From NCBI GenBank assembly GCA_037176885.1, contig JAWWNJ010000066.1, forward strand, positions 124,001-188,000: a DNA stretch of 64,000 nucleotides, read 5' to 3'. The DNA comes from Favolaschia claudopus (lineage: Eukaryota; Basidiomycota; Agaricomycetes; Agaricales; Mycenaceae). This document shows, one piece after another, positions 54,897 to 64,000 of this stretch (the first letter of the stretch is position 1; each line of letters starts with the position of its first letter). Under the pieces are notes generated by a model. It was given only the letters and a program-made list of their open reading frames with translations, had not been told where the DNA came from and searched no databases. The position numbers and the translations under genes were made by a program.

Positions 54897-57720
54897 ATGG
54901 CCTCCAACTTCCTCGACCTCTACGACGCACTGGATGTGATAGGAAATGGTTCATTTGGGATCATTAGAAAAGTTCGCCGGAAGAGCGACGGGCTGGTGTG
55001 TTTGTTGTTGTGAAGGTGGCACAACGAAGCTGACCTGCGAAAATAGATATTCGCGCGCAAAGAATTGAATTTCGAGCGCATGAATGAGAGGGATAGAAAG
55101 CAGATAGTCTCTGAAGTGTACGCCAATTTTCTTCTTTCCTTGATTTCTTGCTGAGTTTCCTGATTCCAGCAACATCTTGAAAGACTTGCACCATGACCAC
55201 ATTGTCCGCTATCACGACCGTTATGTCGACCGCGATGCTGGCATTCTGTATATTCTCATGGAGTACTGTGGTGGCGGCGATCTCTCAGCAGTCATAAAGC
55301 AGGCTGTCAAGCAGAATCGTCCAATTGCCGAGGACGCAGTTTGGGCCTACTTCATGCAGATTTTGCTAGCTCTAAATCACTGCCACAACACCGGTGGCCA
55401 TGGTCGTACCACGAGTGCAGGGAGTGCAAGCGAATTCGAGGGAAAGGAGAGGAGAGCACAGATCTTGCACCGCGATCTTAAACCTGACAATGGTGTGTTG
55501 TGTTTACAGTTTTCCTCGCGCTACTCTGACTTTCTGGACATGTAGTTTTTCTTGATGATTCCAATACTGTAAAGCTTGGTGATTTTGGCCTTTCAAAGGC
55601 GCTTTCTCAGGCAACTTTTGCCAATACTTATGTTGGGGTACGCTCCTTCGACGAATTTCCTTTCTTCTTTTGACCACCACGATAGACACCATATTATATG
55701 TCCCCGGAACTGATGCAAGAAAAGGCATATGATTCGAAGTCGGACATATGGTCGCTCGGATGTCTCATCTACGAACTATGCGCACTGAAGCCCCCATTTC
55801 ATGAGGCTAAAACCCATAGTGAGCTGAGCTCATTGATTCGGTTTGTTCTTGTTCCCGTATGCGTATGTCAAGTTTTGATGTTTTCGTCTCCGTAGGAGTG
55901 CTCGTATTCCACCTCTACCTCGCTGCTACTCACAGGCGTTGAGCAGCGTAATCAAAGCAATGTTGAACCTAAACGTGAGCGAGCTTTATGTCTACGATGC
56001 AGGTCATTTACACGTTTGATATCAGCCCGCAATGCGGCCTTCGGCGGCGCAACTTCTCCAACATGAACGTATAGAGTTCGCGTTCAAGGTTTCCGAAACG
56101 GAAAAACTGTATGTGCGCCACATTTCTTTCCCTCGCTCCCTCAGTAATTAGTATTTAGTCTCAACACTATCAAATCTCACAAAGCTACCTTATCGGCGAA
56201 AGAACGCGACCTCACCAGTCGGGAATGCTCATTGAACGAGAAGGAATTGCACATCACAGAAATGATCCAGCAGCGGGATGCACAGATCCACCTCCTGCAA
56301 GCTCAGCTTCAGGAATGCCAGTCGCAGCTACATCAGTCACAGCTTCATATCCACTCCCAGCCCAGTATGGACGAAATCCACGCCGCGGTTAAACAGCGAG
56401 AGGATGAGTTGAGGTCCCTCGTTCTAAAGCGGGAGGAAGAAGTCAGCAGATCCATGCAGAGAAGAGAAGATGAAATCATGGAAGCTGTACGACGACGAGA
56501 GGCGGAGGTTTTGGAGGCGTGGAGCAAGCGCGAGGAAGTGCTGCGAGAAGAATTCCGCGCCGTTTTGAACGCGGAGCTCGAAGCGCGCGCGCAAGTGTTT
56601 CAGGAAAAGGAAGAGGAGCTGTTGCACCGAGAGGCAGCAGTGACAGAGGAGGAAGAAAGAATGGCCAACGCCAAGGAGTTGCTGGATGAGAAAATGAAGA
56701 GCATGGAGGCGAAATCTACAGGTGGGTTTTCAGTAACATGAGTAGAGAAGGACTGAACTGACTGTCTGCGAAGGGGCGAAGAAGGACCGATTACCGCTGG
56801 ATGAGGTTCAGAATATCCTCTCGCGGGCCGCACATCAAGAGACACCGAAAGTGCCCACTGCGACATCGAGATCTTCGACGAGAAGTGCTAGCCCTTTCCC
56901 CGCTATTCCACAACTCTCGACTCCGCTCCCTCGTTCTGCTCCCAAACTTAAAGAATTGTTTGCTCAACCATCTGCCATGAAAGGCGTTGTCCTGACAGCA
57001 ACTGGAGAGGCACTCGCGACACCATCGCCGGCGGAGCTGGCCGGGATTTTCGATCTCACCCGGAGGTTTGAAGACGAAGTAGGAGCGTCTCCGAAAGTTG
57101 GATTGAACTTTGCGCAGGTCTTCGACTTCGAGGATGCAGAGGATGGTTCAGGCAGGACCTGTGAAAGTCCTTTGAGGTCGGAGAGCGAAGTAGACGAGGA
57201 TGTGGAGTCCCACCGGACTTCCCGGTCAAGGGGTCGAAACGCTGATTCGACATCTACTGCACCACCGACACGCCTTCGTCGTCCCTCCATACGCGCGAGA
57301 CGTCCTACACTGCCTGCGTCTGTATCTGACCCCACTGGATTGGGGGCGTTGACACCTGAAGCCGGAACATCCCAGTTGAAGAATCGACCGAAACCTCTAC
57401 CTCATCCACATCTTGCCTCTACTTCCTCTCAACCAATCCCACCGCAGGCAGCAAGGGCAAATACTGCTCCTCCGCCTCGGTCTCTCCCTGCAGCGGAATA
57501 TGACCTCAATGACGAGGAAAACTTACCTAGTCCGTTTTTGAAACGGGCCGATCGAATTGCTGTCGGAGCAGGTGCAGTTGGCACAGGAAAGCGGACATTG
57601 ACGAAACGACCCAGTAGTGGGAACTTCTTGAGGGTTGTAGCGGCTGCGAACGCTAGTGCAGGGAAGCGAGGGACAAGCACCTCACGATCAACAACCTCAC
57701 GACCAGGTTCAGTTTCATGA
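54897..57720 (+). CDS. nimA: NIMA-family serine/threonine kinase
   Basis: Mitotic kinase of the NIMA/Nek2/Kin3 family. The kinase domain (about residues 8-320) begins [20 protein letters not shown]. Splicing gives [20 protein letters not shown] with the ATP-binding Lys, then [21 protein letters not shown] long insert ([20 protein letters not shown]) precedes [10 protein letters not shown] and then [20 protein letters not shown] and [20 protein letters not shown]. The insert before HRDLKPDN also occurs in Aspergillus NIMA. A long coiled coil follows ([60 protein letters not shown]), then a Ser/Pro/Thr-rich tail with TP/SP sites ([29 protein letters not shown]). It ends TTSRPGSVS. Catalytic residues are intact. 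Several introns of about 50-60 nt. Confidence 0.95.
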
Positions 57721-57851
57721 TACCCCCAAATTTCTTTTCTACGATATTATTAGGCAGCTTCTACGATGTAACGAGATAATGGATTGCGCGCAATGTACAT
57801 ATGATGCCCGTTGTTCGTGTGCTTGGAAGGAATATTGCACCAGGCACCCTG

Positions 57852-59012
57852 CTACGTATCTACATATTCCCATATTTCAATCGGAACGCCTCCCGCCCCC
57901 GGTATACGACCAATCTCTTTGAGCGTAATTCCAGCGGCTTCAGCCATTGCCCACAAAGCCCTCTCCCCGGGGTCCCTTTCTTTGTATCCCAGCAGCACCC
58001 GAGGCCGCTTGGCGGCTAGGCTGACCAAATTTTTGAGGGTCCGCACCAGAGACGGGAATGATGCAGTGTTGTAGGTCACGTCCGCCATTCTGCGAGCGAT
58101 GGGTATTGTACATTGGATGAGAGTGATACGAGCGTACATGATAACATCGAATGATCCGACATCTTGAACACACTGAGGCAACGTCTCATCGTCCCAATCA
58201 AGCACGGTAGCTTCCACGGACGATTGATTTGCGGTGATATTGTGTTGTAGCAGAGGCATGGCTGATTCTGGGCTGATTCAGTTTCAACTTCTTCAAGATA
58301 CTGTAGAATGCAGCTCACCGACGTCGGTTGTGATGATACGATCCTCCGAGCGGAGAACGCCCAACACAATGCTCGCAATTCCAGTCCCAGCGCCAAGTTC
58401 AAGAATGCGTAGTGCTTCTGGAGAACTTAGGAACGACGGTGGATGTTGAATCAACCATGAACTCAATCCCACACCACTGTCCCATATTTTCTATAGCCAG
58501 CGGTCTGCGTGTGGATCAAGATCAAATTCGAGGCGATAGCTCGCCTTATCCAAGTCAAACGACGTTTGTTCGGTAATTATTATGGTCTTGTCTTCTCCGA
58601 GTGAATACACACGCTCTATTTGATCCTGCAATTTCGCTTTGCTTTTGCTGCTCTGTGCTGTTCCGAATGTAATGGGCATGCTTATGACTGGAAATGGCAG
58701 ATCATTGGCTGCGTCTAGGCACACACGGCTGGATTTCGGGTCACTAGTTAGAACGAGTCTCCAAGGTCCGTTCGCAGATGAGCGAGGATGAGGGACGGTA
58801 ATTTCCTTGTAAGCACTGGACTGCCCGCGCCATGTTGTAAGTTTTATGAACCGCGTCTCTTCGCCAGTTGATACGGACACCCAGGAGAAATACATGTCCT
58901 GAACGCCATCCAAGTACTCTGTCCTGAGATCATTGCAGATTTGCGGGGTTACGGAAACGGTGGTAGAGCAAGTATTAGGTGGCGGCCGAAGAAAAGATAT
59001 GTAGAAGAACAT
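57852..59012 (-). CDS. Family-16 methyltransferase
   Basis: Seven-beta-strand SAM methyltransferase of the METTL21 group. Starts MFFYISFLRPPPNTCSTTVS and carries an N-terminal domain (DMYFSWVSVSTGEETRFIKL, NGPWRLVLTSDPKSSRVCLD, LPFPVISMPITFG). The intron at 58491-58544 contains no GT and needs a GC donor to join TEQTSFDLDK to KIWDSGVGLSSWLIQHPP. Motif I is RILELGAGTGIASIVLGVL, followed by RIITTDVGELHSTVS. Then come HNITANQSSVEATVLDWDDE, MADVTYNTASFPSLVRTLKN and LLGYKERDPGERALWAMAEA, ending IEIWEYVDT. WDSG, the LELGAGTGI loop and the ADVTYN block (N-x-Y type) are family-16 hallmarks. Nearest relatives are protein-lysine methyltransferases; the target is not identifiable here. Divergent from the NADAR gene (146 bp between ATGs). 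Confidence 0.85.
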
Positions 59013-59158
59013 GACGATGTTTGCTGGAGGATAGAACGCTCCCGCACCGTGAGCAGGATCGTATCGGTTTTTGGATGGACGTGGTCAAAGCGGTGTTATG
59101 GAACTGACGGACTGTGACCGTGACAACATCTTGACCTTGACCAAAATTCAAATCTTAC

Positions 59159-60217
59159 ATGCCGCAGCTTACACTGGCTCAGTCTTTCGCTCGAGGAGGA
59201 CTCTCAAAGAAAGCTGAAGCAACACCAACCCCTTCGAAAGTTGAGATTCCTCGAAAGAAACCCACTGAGAAAATCTTGTTTGGACCAAATGGCCCTCATG
59301 CTGATTTCGACCAATTTTCTCTTCATCCTGTAACCTACAATGGGGTCATTCACACTCTTCTGGAGCTCCACAGTATTCATGGCTTAATTTGTCTTGTCAG
59401 GTCATTTATCCAACCTCTCAACATCTCTTCCAGGCGTTCAAGGTAGGTTTGTGCAACACCTGATGGTGATGACTCCCTGACCTCACCGGCACCTGGAATA
59501 GTTCCTTGGCACTCGACCAGACCTCGCAGAACGAATCCGATTCGCCGATACTGCGGAGGACGCGTTCGATTTCGCGCATGGGCATAAAGCTTCGGTTCGT
59601 CCAGATTGGTTCTCAATAAGCACTTCGAAGGTGAAGGCGTTCGTTCCATCATTTTGTGCAACTTCCATTGTTCGCAGATGGAGGAGGCTCTGTTCTTCAA
59701 ATTCTCTCAATATCCTCCCCTCCAACAAGAGTTACTTTTGACTGGTGATTCCGAGCTCTGTCAAGTAAAGATATGGAACTCTATCGCCCTCTCTCAACTG
59801 AACTTATCCAGGATTCAATGACTGATTCGTTTTGGGGGGTAGGTGCGGATCTACTGGGCAGAAACGAACTCGGTATGGCTCTGGAACGAGTTCGCGAGAG
59901 TCTGGGAGGAGCCAAGGCTCCAATACGCAACGTGAAACAGTGTCAGGTACTAGCGAACATACACTTCCGCAGGTAGCGCATGTTAACTCTGCACAGAATT
60001 GTCGCAGAAAGCCTCGATCAGGACAATCCTTGTATTGTGGAAGTTCTTGTCTTCGTGCAGACATATCGACGGTTCCTCCTCTATGTCCTGTCTGTTTCAA
60101 TATTCTTTTTATGTCCTTGATATGTTCCAACCTAGCACACAGCAATGCCGTCGACGACCACAGATAGGTCAGCTCAGGTTCTGCGGAGAGACCTGCCGGA
60201 AACTTGCCCAGCGTTGA
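59159..60217 (+). CDS. NADAR protein with two C-terminal zinc knuckles
   Basis: Starts MPQLTLAQSFARGGLSKKAE. A NADAR (YbiA/DUF1768) domain reads ILFGPNGPHADFDQFSLHPV, TYNG|VIYPTSQHLFQAFK, FLGTRPDLAERIRFADTAED, SVRPDWFSISTSK and DSFWGVGADLLGRNELGMAL. NADAR enzymes act on ADP-ribose-linked nucleic acid bases or N-glycosides of riboflavin intermediates (family knowledge). Splicing then yields two related Cys units: CQNCRRKPRSGQSLYCGSSC and CPQCRRRPQIGQLRFCGETC, i.e. CxxCRR-x-P-x-x-GQ-x-x-(Y/F)CG-x-x-C. Each has four Cys, consistent with a small zinc-binding knuckle. The first is completed by a 50-nt intron (59949-59998) and the second by an intron (GTCTGTTT to CACACAG). The protein ends RKLAQR. 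Nucleic-acid or protein binding by the knuckles is inferred. Confidence 0.85.
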
Positions 60218-60387
60218 GTTTCTTGTTTGCTGCTGAACACGCAAGTCGGAAGTGGTCGAGGTTGTGCATGAAGATGAGAGTTGAGATAGCTAAAGACACA
60301 AAGATGCGAGAAGCCAATGGAATGCAAGTAAATTACAATGTAGTACACAGATAATGATACGAAAAGATGCAAAGTAGGGAATACAAT

Positions 60388-60801
<414 letters not shown>

Positions 60802-61089
60802 TGTGTTTGTAGAGAGTTAGAGAGTTGGGGAGGTGGATTTCGAGTGGGCGGTGAAAGCAGCAAGGCAAGTTGAATAGCCGAGTGTTGTCGCGCGCTTTAT
60901 ATAGTGACGCGTGACACCGTGGCTGTGCTGAGTTCCTGGGAATCAACAAACAAACGACACGCCCCCACGTGAGCTGATGCCACCGCGTCAGTATAAATAG
61001 TTTGAAACAACATTTCACTCGGACGTCCACTTTGCCCCCAATCACCAACTCATCACCAATCTCACTCAACTACACTTCGCTCACATTCA
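60802..61089. promoter_or_regulatory. Divergent H4/H3 promoter
   Basis: 288 bp separate the two ATGs. Each side has a consensus TATA box: CTATATAAAG for H4 (minus strand, 60895-60904) and TATAAATAG for H3 (60992-61000). The central part holds CCCCACGTGAGC, with a CACGTG core at about 60966-60971, and GTGACGCGTGACACC. The arrangement suggests coupled, S-phase-type expression of the pair, as expected for core histones; the regulators are not identified. Confidence 0.85.
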
Positions 61090-61664
61090 ATGGCCCGCAC
61101 TAAGCAAACTGGTGTGTTCTATCCTGTCTTCTGCTCTCTTCTCCGCTCACTTGCATTCAACAGCCCGTAAGAGCACTGGTGGCAAAGCCCCTCGCAAACA
61201 GCTCGCTGCCAAATCGTCCGCAGCTCGTAAATCCACCACTGTCCGTCGTTAACATCTATACTCCTCACTACTTCGCTCACCTCTTCCTCAGAACGCAGCT
61301 GGTGGTGTCAAGAAGCCCCATCGTTTCCGGCCGGGAACTGTCGCCCTCCGTGAAATTCGTCGCTACCAAAAATCAACTGAGCTCCTCATTCGCAAGCTCC
61401 CCTTCCAACGTCTCGTTCGTGAAATCGCACAAGATTTCAAAGTGCGTTCCGAGCTTGCTTCCATTGTTCGCCTTTTCTTACTCTTCCTCCCAGACTGATC
61501 TCCGCTTCCAATCATCCGCTGTGATGGCTCTGCAAGAAGCAGCAGAAGCATACCTCGTCTCCCTCTTTGAGGACACCAACTTGGCCGCCATCCACGCCAA
61601 GCGCGTCACCATCCAGCCTAAAGACCTTGCCCTCGCTCGTCGGTTGCGTGGAGAGCGGTCATAG
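61090..61664 (+). CDS. Histone H3 (canonical type)
   Basis: The start MARTKQT is joined by a short intron to [18 protein letters not shown], then SAARKSTT, then (after a second intron) [40 protein letters not shown] and [10 protein letters not shown] follow, and after a third intron [40 protein letters not shown] and [16 protein letters not shown]. This is the ordinary H3 fold. Compared with the usual KAARKSAPATGG tail, this reads [15 protein letters not shown], about three residues longer around Lys27, so Lys positions after 23 are shifted. The splice into AARKSTT|NAAGG is well supported by the donor GTCCGTCG and acceptor TTCCTCAG. It is the main H3 of the pair with H4; the variant lies at 44844. 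Confidence 0.97.
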
Positions 61665-62394
61665 ATTTTTGGGCTGTGTTTTCCTCTATTGTTATATTCA
61701 TTTTGTACTATTAGTGTATTTTATTCACTGCATTCATTCTCATCCCTCCTGCATTCTGCACGACTAAGTTTTCCTGTCAACAAACATTTTCAACGCGACG
61801 CGTTCCTCACGTGTCGCACGTCGGGTCATCACTTCGCATCCACTGTCCATCACTGCGTTCGCCACGCAAAGTGTCTAAAAGCTAACACTGGTAAGACAAC
61901 ACTTGGTGTCATAGCTAGACCTCTTGAATGTTGCTCGAATGGTTACTTTATTGGAGAGGTTTGGGAGAGGTGCACAGTCTCTCCTCGACAGTCTATTCCT
62001 GCCGAGAGCGTGAGAGGAAAATTCAAACAAATATGCATAAATTGGTATCTTGCCAGCTGCACTCTTCCGTCTCATTGTCAATGCTCATCGATGCATCATC
62101 ATCTCTTGCAGATGGGCACTCTGTCTATACCTTTTGTTGCTTATGTACGCGGAATACGCGCCGGTAAACAGGTCGAGCGGGAAGGGAAATATCATTATCA
62201 GGTGACCGCGTCAGCACTGCTCTGCTCCCTAACGTCGAACGCTCTTGTCCTCAACCACCACCATCGAGGCATCCGTCTATTCTGAGGACGCTCCCAGCTG
62301 CTCCTTGATCATCTCTCTGCTCTTGCTCTTAATCACCGCCGTACATAGCAATCTACGCGCAAACCGAGACACATACTTACTACCACTTCATATC
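61665..62394. other. Spacer between H3 and LRR gene
   Basis: 730 bp between plus-strand genes. The first part is the H3 3' UTR (T-rich to about 61760). Frames near 61689-62285 and 62245 overlap the start of the LRR gene but lack a recognisable N-terminus. No separate gene is supported. Confidence 0.4.
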
Positions 62395-63999
62395 ATGTTC
62401 GACGACCATGACGCGCCTTGGTCTTCCAGCTCGTCTCCTCCATCATCACCGACTGTATATGTTGACTCTTCGCCCTCCCCTGCTCCGTATCACGACGTTG
62501 ACGCGTCAAGCGACTACGGCGACGTAGATTCGTTACGCGTATCAGCTTTGCAGGACCCGTTCGCGGCGTCGGCGAAGAGCGAGTCTTGGAGGGTGCCGGA
62601 CTATGAGAAAGGGAAGAAGATGCGCCGGCAGGAGTCGCCAGAATCTCCTTCCCGTGTTCGCACCAAGAAACCTCGGCTCCTCAGCCCTGAATCATCTTTC
62701 GGGACGCTCTCGTCGTCTCCTCCTCTTCCTCGCCCTATGCTCCCAAGCAAGGAAGACGTGGAGCAAGACATATGGAACGGGGCAATTGATAGACTCTATC
62801 AAGTAAGGAACGGGACCGTCGATCTCAGGTAACACTTTTGCTGTACATGAACCGACAAAACTGACGTTGAACTTCAAGCGATTCCGGGGTCACTTCCCTC
62901 TCCGATCACACTATTCAAGAGCTCTTCAGCTATTTTTCCCTTCCGGATCGCGGCGAGAATTTAGACTCTCCAAATCCAGCGCCGCTTCAATTTCCCTCAT
63001 TCTCTAACTTCAAACGGAGTTACACGGCCCCTGCAGTGCTCTCTCGCGATCGCCCGGGCTTGCAACTGCATCTCTCCCGCTGCCAAATCTCCAGACTGCC
63101 CATTCGTTTCTTCGCCTTGAAACAGCTGACCATTCTCGTTTTGCGTAGGTTTCCTGCTTGTGTGTATAAACGAGATGCTAACCTCGACGGCAGGAAACAA
63201 TATGCTTGAGACCCTGCCACCTGAGATATCTCAACTGACAAACTTGCTTGAGCTTAATATATCTGGCAACCAACTGGCTTATCTGCCGTCAGAGCTGTTC
63301 AGCATGAAACTGGAACATCTATGGGTTTTCCCGGGCAACAAGTTCATAGAAAAGCCTGATGCAGAGAAGTCTGTTGAAGAGCCGCTTGCTGCACGCTCGT
63401 CCTCATCGAATCAGTTGTTCCCTCGAGAGAAATCGCGCGGGCGCGTTGCGATCTCCGACACCGTCAGCACCTCTTCTAGTCGCATCCCTACGCTCGTCGA
63501 GTTGTGCTTTCGAGTGCTCTTCTCAACAGATGTCGGGGCACCTACAAAGCGTCAAATTATTCAAACGTATTATATGCTCCCCCTTCCTGATCCCGATCAT
63601 GTTATCCCTCCCCTCATACGCCGGACCTTCCACGCGATTCATCGAGGGAGTGTCGTCGCCGACACTACTCTAATCGAGGACGAACCACCCAGCCTTGGGG
63701 TCTGTCCCTCTCCCCGTCACGGTGACCGACAATCTGTCTTCTTGACTCCTGCCGAAGAAAGATTCACATGGGAGGCAGTTGTCGCTGGTGAGGAGGTCGG
63801 GGGATACGTACCCATACGGTGGCGTGGTTGTTCGTCAGGGTGCCTGGACTTTTTGGGCAGCGCTGAGGCCGGGAAGAAGTCTCCTCCATTGATTCGAGAG
63901 GAGCTTGAGGTCAGTGACGCTGATCCTGGTGATGTGGTACAGCAGGTGCAGCTGAACAAAGATGGGTTTGGGGAGGAGGATTTTGACGACGATGAGTGA
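62395..63999 (+). CDS. Leucine-rich-repeat protein
   Basis: Starts MFDDHDAPWSSSSSPPSSPT. A long acidic, Ser/Pro-rich N-terminal tail includes a basic patch (YEKGKKMRRQESPESPSRVR, possible nuclear localisation). An intron (GTAACACT to AACTTCAAG) joins GTVDL to SDSGVTSLSDHTIQEL. Two or three leucine-rich repeats follow: LHLSRCQISRLPIRFFALKQ, LTILVLR|GNNMLETLPPEI and SQLTNLLELNISGNQLAYLP. After the repeats come ELFSMKLEHLWVFPGNKF and a C-terminal domain with RIPTLVELCFRVLFS and RRTFHAIHRGSVVADTTLIE. It ends in an acidic EEDFDDDE tail. The gene is complete in the window and stops one base before its end. LRRs bind protein partners. I recall similar fungal proteins of unknown function, but assign no name. 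Confidence 0.8.
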
Positions 64000-64000
64000 C

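Overview
The window is nuclear DNA of a filamentous basidiomycete, most likely an Agaricomycete. Genes are compact and split by many short introns (about 45-65 nt). The gene set is typically fungal: F-box proteins, an RTA1-like protein, a NIMA kinase, a Tul1/Dsc1-type ligase and fungal-type H3/H4. There is no operon logic, rRNA, convincing tRNA, CRISPR or intact transposon. All exon joins below were worked out by eye from reading frame and splice signals.

Left third (1-26.8 kb): a secreted Cys-rich protein; an LPL1/DUF676 lipase whose frame is broken by one TAG; an F-BAR/RhoGAP protein; a MYND zinc-finger protein; a dimeric alpha/beta-barrel protein; nucleoporin Nup85; an F-box protein; a mitochondrial rhomboid protease (Pcp1/PARL type); a membrane-anchored protein that may have a chorismate-lyase-like fold; a second F-box protein; a disordered basic protein; a Gvp36-type BAR protein; a DUF202 membrane protein; and a Ser-rich protein.

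Middle (26.9-44.7 kb): a membrane-anchored heparinase II/III-like lyase, methylenetetrahydrofolate reductase and an RTA1-like seven-helix protein. A gene-poor stretch of almost 4 kb follows, then a Ser-rich acidic protein and about 2 kb without a convincing gene. Next are a diverged rhomboid paralogue that has lost its catalytic Ser and, 39 bp from its start codon, a divergently transcribed Rkm5-like methyltransferase.

Right third (44.8-64 kb): a striking 162-residue histone H3 variant with a reiterated KTAR-type tail; a GPI-type aspartic protease; the kinetochore subunit Nnf1/PMF1 divergent from a Tul1/Dsc1 RING ligase; riboflavin gene RIB3; a phosphatidylserine decarboxylase divergent from a NIMA-family kinase; a family-16 methyltransferase divergent from a NADAR protein with two C-terminal zinc knuckles; the divergent H4/H3 pair; and a leucine-rich-repeat protein.

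Most of these are housekeeping functions (nuclear pore, chromatin, kinetochore, one-carbon and riboflavin metabolism, lipid synthesis, ubiquitin ligation), and they do not form one pathway. The unusual points are the H3 variant, the predicted rhomboid pseudoprotease, the NADAR/zinc-knuckle fusion, at least six GC-AG introns, a 12-nt microexon, and the interrupted lipase.
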